Shown one piece after another: positions 27,554 through 35,693 of a stretch of 62,468 nt of DNA. Both the position numbers and the translations under genes were made by a program. Position 1 is the stretch's first letter, and every line of letters starts with the position of its first letter. Location: NCBI RefSeq assembly GCF_900103985.1, contig NZ_FNIE01000028.1, positions 1-62,468 of the forward strand, in the 5' to 3' direction. This stretch comes from Actinacidiphila guanduensis (GTDB lineage Bacteria > Actinomycetota > Actinomycetes > Streptomycetales > Streptomycetaceae). The notes beneath the pieces are model-generated. The model did not search any database and was not told where the DNA came from. It saw nothing but the letters and a program-made list of their open reading frames with translations.

Positions 27554-28483
27554 ATGCCGCACACCCCCTTCGATCCGTGGGCTGGCTACCTCGTCAGCCC
27601 CCGCTACCTCGCCGGATCCGACGGGACCGGCGACGCCGGCTTCGCTCCCGTCGCGCACTGGCCGCACCACCACTTCGAGGACGGCCCCTGCCAACTCCTG
27701 GTCACCTCGCCCGACGGACGCATCCGCATCGGCTGGTTCGGCGACGACTACGAACTGTGGAAGATCACCGCATCCCCAGACGCCGTCTCCGCACCCCGCT
27801 GGACCGCGACGTTCAACCACGTCACCCCGGCCGAGATCGTCGCCGGCCTCACCAGCGCCCTGGCCAATGGCTACGCCCAGGCCGAAGCCACCCGGAGCGA
27901 GGGCCGGTTCCTGGCCCACCGATCCATGTACTGGGGCGACGACATCCAGCCGCTGACCGAGGCCGGCTGGACCCGCGAGGCGGCCGAACGCGGCACCGTC
28001 GAAATCGTCGCCCCCGACGGGCAGGCCGGCGCATTCATCGACAACAGCCGCTACCGCAGCGACGACGAGGCCGTGACGCTGTGGGCCGGGCCCCCCGGCT
28101 GGGGCACGCGCGCCGAGGCAATCTTCAGCTCACGCACCCCCTCCCACCTGATCGCCGCCACCGCAGCCGCCATGACCGACCCCACCCCGGTGATCCGCGA
28201 AGGCCACACGATCAACCGGAGCATGGAGCACCTGATCACGCTCACCCCCCTCCACCCGCCCGCACCCGCAGCCCCGCGCACTCCCACACCACTGGACGTA
28301 CGCCGCACCGCGGTCACCCAGGCCCTGCAGCGCGCCACCCGCAACCCGCAGACAGCAGCCGACCTCCGCGTCCGCGCCGCCCGCAGCCGCACCGGCATCC
28401 CGACCAGCCCCACGGACAACTCCCAGCACACTTCCCGGGTCAGCCCGCCGGCCACCCTGCAGAGCCCGGCTCACCGCCGCTGA
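27554..28483 (+). CDS. DUF317 domain protein
   Basis: The protein has 309 residues; GAGGAG precedes the ATG. The first DUF317 unit (YLVSPRYLAG, SPDGRIRIGWFGDDYELWKI, APRWTATF, PAEIVAGLTSAL) spans about residues 10-100. A second, weaker unit (APDGQAGAFIDN, VTLWAGPPGWGTRAEAIFSS) spans about 125-215. DUF317 proteins are abundant in Streptomyces mobile elements and of unknown role. The tail contains RVRAARSR and ends AHRR. Confidence 0.85.
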   Translation: MPHTPFDPWAGYLVSPRYLAGSDGTGDAGFAPVAHWPHHHFEDGPCQLLVTSPDGRIRIGWFGDDYELWKITASPDAVSAPRWTATFNHVTPAEIVAGLTSALANGYAQAEATRSEGRFLAHRSMYWGDDIQPLTEAGWTREAAERGTVEIVAPDGQAGAFIDNSRYRSDDEAVTLWAGPPGWGTRAEAIFSSRTPSHLIAATAAAMTDPTPVIREGHTINRSMEHLITLTPLHPPAPAAPRTPTPLDVRRTAVTQALQRATRNPQTAADLRVRAARSRTGIPTSPTDNSQHTSRVSPPATLQSPAHRR

Positions 28484-28662
28484 CACGGGCGGAAGCCACG
28501 GCCGATCAGCCCGCCGAAGAGCAGTGCCGCGAGTACCCGCGCCACTGCTCCGCCCTCACCCTGGCCACCGGAACCACCCGGCCAGGCCCCCACTCCGCAG
28601 CACCTGCAAGCGCCAAGGTCGGGCCGCTGACCCAAACCCCTTCAGATAAGAGGAGTTCATCC

Positions 28663-29151
28663 GTGTCCGACCCCGCAGTCTTCGACCAGGCCACCGCGAT
28701 GATCGAAAAAGCTTGGGGACGCCCCATCGAGGACCTGGAGGCCCTCGCGCTCCAACGCCCGGTCCAGGACCCGATGCTGCGCGCAGCAATGCATATCCGC
28801 TCGGCACTCGTCGTCTCCTCCAACGCGGTCGTCGTGCATCAGGACCGCCTGCACGCCATGACCGGGCCCGGCCAGGTGCCGGCCTTCTACGACCTGGAAC
28901 GGATCACCAGGGCGGCGGCGGATCTGCGAGTCGCCCAAGCCGAAAGCCAAGCCCGCCTGCAGGCCATCAGCTCCATCATCGACGCCCGCGAAGCCGCCCG
29001 GCCCGCAGATCGCACTCCGGCAATCCGCCTGGCCCAGGCCGCTGTCGCCCGCTCCGTGCAGGCACCCCGCACGCCGGGCTCGTCGCCCGGCCAGCCCTCC
29101 GCTTCGGCTCCTGTCGGACCGGTGGTGGCCGCCGACAAGCCCCGCCGGTAA
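28663..29151 (+). CDS. Hypothetical helical protein
   Basis: The protein has 162 residues. The GTG follows a strong AGAGGAG site, which fixes the start inside a much longer open frame. It is helical with no motif; the tail (AVARSVQAPRTPG) ends DKPRR. Function unknown. Confidence 0.68.
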   Translation: MSDPAVFDQATAMIEKAWGRPIEDLEALALQRPVQDPMLRAAMHIRSALVVSSNAVVVHQDRLHAMTGPGQVPAFYDLERITRAAADLRVAQAESQARLQAISSIIDAREAARPADRTPAIRLAQAAVARSVQAPRTPGSSPGQPSASAPVGPVVAADKPRR

Positions 29152-29409
29152 CCCCTGCACGGCTCAGAGACATCGCCGGAAGGAGGCCCAGCGCAGACGC
29201 CGGGTATCACGGTCGCGCACACGTTCGCCGCGCTGCGGCCGGCTGCCGCCAGGCCGAGAGCCGGACCCCGCCAGCGATGGTCCACCGCCTCAGCACGCGG
29301 TGGAGAAGCACTGCCCGACGATCAACGCCCCGGCGGTCCGCCCAGCCGCCACACACCACGGCGTCGACCCGCACCGTCCGAAGACCACGACCACCAGGAG
29401 GACTTCCCC

Positions 29410-29754
29410 GTGCCCATCGAACGCCCCGCCTCATGGGCTCCCGCCTACCCCGCGCTGCGCCAGCTCCTCGACGCCGCCATCGAGGCCGTCCGCACCACTC
29501 CGCGCCCCACCACGGACATCACCGCGCTGCGCCGCCTCCGCCGCGACCTCGTCCGGATGGACGACGGGCACCAGCCCTAACCCGACAGCCAGCTCGGATG
29601 GAGCCCGCACGCTGCCTTCCGGCTCATCCGCCAGGTCATCACCGCGGCTCCGCTCGGACACCCCGCCGCAGGCGCCGTGCTCCGGCTCGCCGCGGACATC
29701 GCAGACCAGAACGCAGCGGCCCGCACCGCCGCCACGTCCGCCAAGGAGACCTGA
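29410..29754 (+). pseudogene. Small gene interrupted by an in-frame TAA
   Basis: A GTG with a strong AGGAGG site opens a frame of 56 codons (ALRQLLDAAIEAVRT, TALRRLRRDLVRMDDGHQP) that meets a TAA at 29578-29580. The same frame then continues with equally protein-like sequence (LGWSPHAAFRLIRQVITAA, AGAVLRLAADIADQNAAA) to a TGA at 29752-29754. It looks like one 114-residue gene with one nonsense change; alternatively a real 56-residue protein. Family unknown. Confidence 0.5.
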
Positions 29755-29757
29755 GAC

Positions 29758-30027
29758 TCAGTCGGTTGTGTCGTCGCGGTCGGCGTCCCCGAACCGGGCG
29801 CCGATCACGCGGGCCAGCTCCTCCACCGTCATCTCCACGCGCCGCCCGTCAGCCGCACGGCGCTCCGCCACCATGTCCTCTTCCCGATCCGCCGGGGCGG
29901 AAAGGCCCACAGCCCACTGCCCGTCGGCGACCATCACGACGTCGCCGACCGTCCACGCCCGCCCGCTGCTGCGGATCTTGCGCTCCAGCCCGGCCCCGTG
30001 CCCGCGTCTACTGCCCTGCTCCACCAT
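29758..30027 (-). CDS. Small hypothetical protein
   Basis: The protein has 89 residues from the ATG at 30027; the open frame upstream is not protein-like. A basic N-terminus (EQGSRRGHGAGLERKIRSS) leads to a small beta unit (WTVGDVVMVADGQWAVGLS) and a C-terminal helix (TVEELARVIGARFGD). Function unknown. Confidence 0.55.
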   Translation of the reverse strand: MVEQGSRRGHGAGLERKIRSSGRAWTVGDVVMVADGQWAVGLSAPADREEDMVAERRAADGRRVEMTVEELARVIGARFGDADRDDTTD

Positions 30028-30244
30028 GCGCTTCCCCCTCCGGCCTCGTACGGCCGTGCGCCGCAACCCAGTTGGGACAACCGGCGACCCCGACCCATTC
30101 CCGGCAGCCGGTTCCCCCTGGACCGGGTGCAGTTCGCCCACGGCAGACGCGATCCCTCCGCGAAGCACTACGTACTTCGGCACACCGCATGTCAACGTAC
30201 CGATGTCGGGAAAACCCGCAGGTCAACGAAGGGACAATCCCGTT

Positions 30245-30598
30245 TTGAACACCACCAGCAGCAACCCGCCCGCCCTCTCCCGCCCCGCCGTCGCGCAACA
30301 CCCCTCCCTGGCCGGCGACGGCAGCGCGGAACCGGTCCTCAGCCTGATCAGCAAGCGCGGCTGGGCGCTGGTGGACACCCCGGAGGCCAACGTGCACTGC
30401 AGCAGCCCGGACGGGCGCGTCTACGTCGGCTGGCTACCGGAGGACCCCGCTGCGTGGCGGCGCGGCACCGTCTGGACCGTCCGGGCCACCCCCGCCGAGG
30501 CCGACGCGCAGCCCTGAGCGCAGGAGTTCGGCCCGGACGTGCCGAGCCGGGCCGTCGCCGGATTCCTCGAAGCACTGACCAGCCACGTCGACCGCTGA
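30245..30598 (+). pseudogene. Small DUF317-like gene with in-frame TGA
   Basis: A TTG start after GAAGG gives LSLISKRGWALVDTPEANVH and SPDGRVYVGWLPEDPAAW, then TVWTVRATPAEADAQP and TGA at 30515-30517. The same frame resumes AQEFGPDVPSRAVAGFLEAL to a stop at 30596. In related proteins a Trp precedes this segment (P-W-x-x-E-F), so TGG to TGA is the likely change. The intact product would have 117 residues. Confidence 0.6.
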
Positions 30599-30668
30599 TC
30601 CACCACCGGTCCGGCCCTGACCGGACCGCGCCTGCTCACCGCTGACCAACCACCACACCAACGACACC

Positions 30669-30881
30669 TTGTGCCCGTCCGAGCGCAGGCGCACCAGCTC
30701 CGGCAAGCCGCCTCACCCCGAGTGCCCCGGCCGCGCCTACAGCCAGGCGGTCTGCTCCTGCGGGCAATGGCAGATCCGGGAATCCGGCAAAGGAAACGAG
30801 TCCCGCCGCCGACACCTCACCACCCACCGGACAGCGGCGGGCCCGCTGCTGCGCGACGTTCTCCCCTCCAACATGCGCTGA
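30669..30881 (+). CDS. Small Cys-containing protein, start uncertain
   Basis: The protein has 70 residues from a TTG. The core reads PECPGRAYSQAVCSCGQW and RRRHLTTHR, a Cys/His spacing compatible with a small zinc-binding fold. No ribosome site is obvious before the TTG; the frame is open a little further upstream without ATG or GTG. Confidence 0.4.
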   Translation: MCPSERRRTSSGKPPHPECPGRAYSQAVCSCGQWQIRESGKGNESRRRHLTTHRTAAGPLLRDVLPSNMR

Positions 30882-30935
30882 CGTTCCACCACGCCACTTC
30901 GACCCCCGCTTGCATCCCGCTTCTCGGAGGTTCTC

Positions 30936-31148
30936 GTGCCCCACGACCTGACCGTCGGCTACCTGCTCAGCCAACTCCAGGATCTCGACCCCACTCTCAA
31001 GATCCGCATCGCCGTCAACCCCGACTTCCCCTTCGCTCACTTCCTCGGCACAAACGTCGTCGTCAGCGACGGACTGGTGTACCTCGCCGAGGACGGGCAG
31101 GAGGGCTACCTCCCCACCGGAGTCAGCAACCTCCTGTCCTGGGCCTGA
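30936..31148 (+). CDS. Small hypothetical protein
   Basis: The protein has 70 residues; the GTG follows CGGAGG. The sequence (DLTVGYLLSQLQDLDP, KIRIAVNPDFPFAHFLG, VVVSDGLVYLAEDGQEGYLP) suggests a compact alpha/beta fold of a kind found in phage and plasmid accessory genes. Function unknown. Confidence 0.65.
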   Translation: MPHDLTVGYLLSQLQDLDPTLKIRIAVNPDFPFAHFLGTNVVVSDGLVYLAEDGQEGYLPTGVSNLLSWA

Positions 31149-31172
31149 CCCCCGACCGCCCCGGAGGAACAC

Positions 31173-31562
31173 ATCCCCATCCCACCCGACCGTTCCGGCA
31201 GCCTGCCGCTGCGCACCCTCGCCCTCCGGCCGATGCCGACCGGCACCGGCGGCGCACTCGTCCGCCGCATCTCCGGCTACCCCGGCGGACCCCTCGACGT
31301 GGTCTGGCTCCCGATGCCCGCCACCAGACTCCCCCTCGGCCGCATCCGCCTGATCTGGGAACCCGCCCCCCGAGCGGGCTGGACCGTCCACGCCCACCTA
31401 AGCCTTGCCACCGCCGAGGTACTGCTCGCCCGCTGGCCCGCCGCCGACGACGACTGGCCCGACCTGGTCCGCCCCACCCTCTACGAGGTCACCGGCCTGT
31501 GCCAGGCCCTCGCGGACGCAACCGCCGCCCTCGACCTGTCCAACCGGTTGGCCGACACCTGA
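31173..31562 (+). CDS. Hypothetical protein with apparent ATC start
   Basis: Coding-like sequence is in frame from about 31173 to 31562. GGAGG lies 6 bases before an ATC at 31173, and the first ATG (31233) has no ribosome site. The product would have up to 129 residues: PMPATRLPLGRIRLIWEP, WTVHAHLSLATAEVLLARW, YEVTGLCQALADATAALDL. It is a compact domain of unknown function, the last plus-strand gene of the arm. Confidence 0.55.
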   Translation: MPIPPDRSGSLPLRTLALRPMPTGTGGALVRRISGYPGGPLDVVWLPMPATRLPLGRIRLIWEPAPRAGWTVHAHLSLATAEVLLARWPAADDDWPDLVRPTLYEVTGLCQALADATAALDLSNRLADT

Positions 31563-31663
31563 CGGACTCTCCGACCAGCACCTCAGAAGGCCGCCCCGTG
31601 CCCACCAGCAAGGGGCGGTCTCGCCGCTCAGCGCGATCCAAACCCGCAAAGTACGAGTGCTGC

Positions 31664-31687
31664 CGGAAGCTGCCTCGTCAGCTTCCG
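31664..31687. terminator. Hairpin between convergent genes
   Basis: CGGAAGCTG at 31664-31672 pairs with 31679-31687 around a 6-base loop, overlapping the last codons of the minus-strand gene. A second stem, CCGCCCC at 31591-31597 with 31612-31618, lies on the other side of the gap. Together they suit bidirectional termination. Confidence 0.5.
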
Positions 31688-34600
31688 TACGGTTTAAGAT
31701 CGGCCGCTTCGTCATGACCCAATTCGATCAGTCGGGTGCGCAGTGCCAGAAAGTTTTGATCGGCGCGACTTGCGCTAAGGGTTCGCAATGCATTAATAGC
31801 CACGCCTCGGATATGGTGCTGTTCCCAGGGCTCCCCACGACCTTGAAGCAGCAGGAGAATTCGAGTGCTGTCTCCAGGGATCGGGACGGTCGCGCAGCGG
31901 TCTGCGACCTCGATGGCATAGTCGATCGTCCCCTCAGTGAGAATGAGCGTGCGGACAGTGAGGGACGACCAGGTACTGTCGGTGAGGCCCGAGACGAAGG
32001 CCCATCGCCCGGTGCTGCGGAGTACCTGTATGGGTACTACGGCGCGGTTAGCGTCGAGTAGGGACCGCCAGAACTCGACCGCCAGGTCAAGCTGAGGTGT
32101 ATCAGCGGAGCTGTTCTGCACCAGGAATGCCATCTCCTCGGCGGCGCTGCTCAGGACGGCGACATCATTGCGCAAGGCTGTGATGATTGAGTGGATGTCA
32201 TAGCCTGGTTCGCCGTTAAGGGTCCCTGTGAGCAGGCTCGGCACTGCGTTCTCGGTGCCCCGGAGTGCCGCAGCAATGATGTCGTCGCGCAGATTCAGAT
32301 GCAGCCACGGTGTGAAGGGTCGACCGTATTTGAGTGTGAGGTCTACGGTTGCTGGCCCGAGGTCGTCGTCACGGAACAGTGCGTCGGCTTTTCGGTCAAG
32401 CCAGTCTTGGGCGATGAGTTCCAGACGTGAGCGCTGCCAGGCCAGGATCGCCCGGTGCTCCATGCCGACCGGGCCGGTTATCCGGAGGAGGCTATCGAGG
32501 ACTTCGAAGAACTGGGGTCGAATCGTGTTGAGGTTGCGGTATTCCCAGTGGGCGAGCGAAAGAGCGGCCTGCAGCCCGTGTCCGCGGGGAGAATTGATCG
32601 CCCGGTGGAGAGGGTCTTCGGCCGTCGAGCCGCCGGCGCCTGCTGGTGAACCAATGGGGGCCATTGCCCACGACCATGCGGTGTCGAGGTGCTCAGCGAA
32701 GGGCGCATTTTGATCGGCCAGTGCGGTGATCAAATCAACCACGGCCGTGTCGGCCTGTAGCCAATCGGGCTCCCAATCGAACCTGTCGTTGCCGAGAACC
32801 GCCGGTGTCCATCTCTCCGTCGTGGCGTAGCGGGCAGCCATGATGATCTTCCCGGTCCGGGAGAGGATTGCCCCTGCCTTTCCGGTGAGTGCGGTGAAGT
32901 AGTGCAGCACATAGAGGGGTTCACGCAGCGTCTCGACCACGGTTGCCGCATCTTCCGTCCAATCCTGTGGCTCTGCAGCAACGACACTTTCAAGGACAGT
33001 GGCAAGTTCGCGAGCGCCGGTCATTCTTCGGCTGCTGTCAGCATCAGGACGCCATCCGGCGACCAGGCGGGCGGCGTCGAGTACGGGCAGAGCCGCCAGT
33101 TCTGCTTGGCTGTGCGGCGATTGGCCCCAGGGCCCGTGTGGAGGCGCGAGCCTGCGGCCGAATGCCTCGGGGTCGATCTGGCCATGCAGCGCAGAAACCG
33201 CTGCGATCGGCCCCTCCCACCCTGTGAGCACCTGCTTAGGCAGGATCGCCGACCATCGCCAGGCTCGCCCCCAGTCTTCAGGCAGCAGGTCCGGATCGGC
33301 GGGTGGATCCGACGGTGATCCGAGCGCGTCGGCCCATACGGCAAGCTGGGCTGGGTCGGGGTTGGCGGCGATGACGGCGTCAACGAGATCCTGGTCATCG
33401 CCGGTGGGCGTTTGGCGCACAAGGCGGCGCGTCACGTGCTCGATCTTGTCTTCGACTGGGATGTCGTCGGCCACTGCCAGAACGCGGCACGTGAGTCGCT
33501 CGCCGGCCTTGCCGGGTATCTCGGTGACCCAGTCGAGCAGCCGCCGGCTCGGCACACCGAGTTCACGCGCTCGCGCCACCAGCAGCGCGAGGTAGTGAGA
33601 AACCACAACCAGGAAGTAACGGTCGTCCTCTGCCAGGCCCGTGGTCAGCCTGGCAATGTCCAGGGAAATCCATTCGGCGCCTTGCTGCTGCGCGGAATTC
33701 CGCAGCTTGGCCGCGACCATCCGGGTTCGCTTCTCGGCGTTGTCCGGCGTCATGCCGGATTCCAACTTATCCAGTAGTCGCCGGTAATAGTAGTCGTCAC
33801 GGTCCGTAGGACCGCTGCTGAGCACGGCGTTGCCCACCCGTTCGACCACCGGGTCGGTGGGGTCGCACCGCTCGACGGCACTGGTCGCGAGGGATCGTAC
33901 CGACCTGTTGTCGGGGTGCGCGGTTATGACATCGCCAACGATCCTGTTGCCAGCGGGCCCGAGTCCTACGGCCAGCACGAGAAACTGGAAACGGACATCT
34001 ACTTGCCGCTCGACCGGTAGCCGTTTGGCGTCCGCGAGCAGCCGCTGTGCCAACGCGGCCACCGCTGCAGGCTTCGTGCGACCAAGCCCCACCAGGAGGC
34101 CCTCCACCGGCCACGCCGTCCCGGGTTCAGGCAGCGGTACAGCGCCGGCCTCATACAGTGGATCAAGCCAGGCTGGGTCAAGCAAACGGGCAAAGAACGA
34201 CCGAAGATGGTGCGGGTTCGAAGCCAACTCCCGCAAACGGACGATCTGCTCAGGTCCCCGCCATGGTTCTACGGCCAGAGCACGAAGGGTCAGCACGATG
34301 GTGTCTGGTGGTGTGAACATACGGACGAACCAGGCGAGAGTCCGCTGATAGAATCCCGTGACTGATTCCAACGCCGTATTGCGATGCAATCCCTGGCTCG
34401 TAGCCCTACGAAGACGCTTGTACTCCAGGATAGGATCGAGGTCGCCGGGGAGGGGGTCGACACCAGACTTGTCACGAAGATAACCCAACAGTTTCGCTTC
34501 GTGGTATGAACTCCGGTCCTGCCTCTCCGCCGCTCTGCGCAACACCGCGCCGAAGGTGTTCAGCGACGCGGCGTTGTCGTTGTCTGGCTGACCTACCTCA

Positions 34601-34878
34601 CTCTCGAACCGTTCCCAAGCTTCGATGACCACGGGCAGCCCCCCGGGAACGGGAGTACGACCTACGACCACCGCGTCCAGTGCCTCGCGCAGGTTGTACG
34701 CGGCACTCTCTGCGAAGCGTAGACCTGTCTCATCATGCAACGCCTGCGCGATCAGAACAGCGGCAGTCCGCAGCGCCGCCACGGCCTTCTCGCCCTGATC
34801 CGACAACTCGGCGACAACCCGCTCAACCACGTCTCCAGGCAAAGAGAGCAACGAACCGTCAGCGTCCTCATTCATCAT
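31678..34878 (-). CDS. Large alpha-helical repeat protein, possible defence cargo
   Basis: The protein has 1066 residues from ATG 34878; the frame is open beyond, but upstream sequence is not protein-like. It is soluble and almost wholly helical, with HEAT/TPR-like repeat texture (AVAALAQRLLADAKRLP, LVVVSHYLALLVARARELG, ATVLESVVAAEPQDW). No NTPase loop, nuclease motif or membrane segment is seen. GC and codon bias are visibly lower than in its neighbours, a sign of separate acquisition. It sits alone between the accessory arm and the mobilisation operon, the usual place for cargo. Large helical proteins of this sort occur in anti-phage loci, but the role here is a guess. Confidence 0.8.
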   Translation of the reverse strand: MMNEDADGSLLSLPGDVVERVVAELSDQGEKAVAALRTAAVLIAQALHDETGLRFAESAAYNLREALDAVVVGRTPVPGGLPVVIEAWERFESEVGQPDNDNAASLNTFGAVLRRAAERQDRSSYHEAKLLGYLRDKSGVDPLPGDLDPILEYKRLRRATSQGLHRNTALESVTGFYQRTLAWFVRMFTPPDTIVLTLRALAVEPWRGPEQIVRLRELASNPHHLRSFFARLLDPAWLDPLYEAGAVPLPEPGTAWPVEGLLVGLGRTKPAAVAALAQRLLADAKRLPVERQVDVRFQFLVLAVGLGPAGNRIVGDVITAHPDNRSVRSLATSAVERCDPTDPVVERVGNAVLSSGPTDRDDYYYRRLLDKLESGMTPDNAEKRTRMVAAKLRNSAQQQGAEWISLDIARLTTGLAEDDRYFLVVVSHYLALLVARARELGVPSRRLLDWVTEIPGKAGERLTCRVLAVADDIPVEDKIEHVTRRLVRQTPTGDDQDLVDAVIAANPDPAQLAVWADALGSPSDPPADPDLLPEDWGRAWRWSAILPKQVLTGWEGPIAAVSALHGQIDPEAFGRRLAPPHGPWGQSPHSQAELAALPVLDAARLVAGWRPDADSSRRMTGARELATVLESVVAAEPQDWTEDAATVVETLREPLYVLHYFTALTGKAGAILSRTGKIIMAARYATTERWTPAVLGNDRFDWEPDWLQADTAVVDLITALADQNAPFAEHLDTAWSWAMAPIGSPAGAGGSTAEDPLHRAINSPRGHGLQAALSLAHWEYRNLNTIRPQFFEVLDSLLRITGPVGMEHRAILAWQRSRLELIAQDWLDRKADALFRDDDLGPATVDLTLKYGRPFTPWLHLNLRDDIIAAALRGTENAVPSLLTGTLNGEPGYDIHSIITALRNDVAVLSSAAEEMAFLVQNSSADTPQLDLAVEFWRSLLDANRAVVPIQVLRSTGRWAFVSGLTDSTWSSLTVRTLILTEGTIDYAIEVADRCATVPIPGDSTRILLLLQGRGEPWEQHHIRGVAINALRTLSASRADQNFLALRTRLIELGHDEAADLKPYGS

Positions 34879-35182
34879 CACAACGTAGACTGAAAGCTGC
34901 GGAGGATCGAACCGAAATCGACGACCACCGCTAGACCGTCCTGCCGGAGGACAGTCCGCTGCTCCGGGGGTGATCGTCGGCGACGCCATCGCCTCCGTGG
35001 AGAGCGGCGAGGCCGACTGGAAGGACGCAGTTTTCCACGCCGCTGTCATTGAGGGCGCGGACCTGCCCCGGCTGCGACTACCGGGGCCAACTCCCCAAGA
35101 ACAGCGACCGCGGCTGACCACGACAACGGAGCGCCCACCGGAAGATCCGTGGCGCTCCGTCGCTGTTGCCGACCCTGCTCGG
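34879..35182. other. Gap with possible plus-strand coding remnant
   Basis: A plus frame at about 34970-35120 reads VGDAIASVESGEADWKDAVF then HAAVIEGADLPRLRLPG, which looks coding but has no convincing start and no end before the next gene on the other strand. It is perhaps the tail of a lost gene; promoter signals for the large minus-strand gene should lie here too. Confidence 0.35.
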
Positions 35183-35587
35183 CTACTCCAGGTAGATGCC
35201 GGTGAAGCTCCCGTCGAAGCCCATGGCGGCCACGCCCTCCTCCACGCTGGCGTAGGTGGTGGTGTCTGGGAGGTGGGTCAGCGCCTCGAAGGCGGCGCGG
35301 GTGATCTCGGGTTCGTGCCACTCGTTGTTGCAGCGGCAGTGGATCCAGGTGTTGCGGCCCTGGTTGATCAGGAGCCAGTCTCGTCGCGCTCGGCAGGCCG
35401 TGCACATCACGGGGATGCCGCGCAGGGACAGCTCCTGTGGGTGGCGAATGTAGCGGTAGGCGCGGGGGCCGGTGGGAGCCTGGAGTTCGTGCTGGAGTTG
35501 CAGCAGCGGGTCGCTGCCGGCGGGAGCTGCAGGCGGAGCGGGCGGTGCCTCTGCGCGGTGGTCGTTGGTTCTGAGCACAAGCGTCAT
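35183..35587 (-). CDS. Hypothetical protein with Cys cluster
   Basis: The protein has 134 residues; the ATG at 35587 follows ACGGAG closely. After a Pro-rich linker comes VMCTACRARRDWLLINQGR then WIHCRCNNEWHEPEITRAAF, a C-x2-C and C-x-C/His arrangement that may bind zinc. The C-terminus is acidic. It lies downstream of the relaxase on the same strand and may be the last gene of the mobilisation operon. Confidence 0.65.
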   Translation of the reverse strand: MTLVLRTNDHRAEAPPAPPAAPAGSDPLLQLQHELQAPTGPRAYRYIRHPQELSLRGIPVMCTACRARRDWLLINQGRNTWIHCRCNNEWHEPEITRAAFEALTHLPDTTTYASVEEGVAAMGFDGSFTGIYLE

Positions 35588-35693
35588 CTCCGTTTCTGCA
35601 CCTGTCTTTTCATCCGTAACAGCAGGTGGAACCGGTTGTCCAGAGGATTCGGGCGGTCCGGCAGGCCCAATACGGGCCTGCCGGACCGGATTA

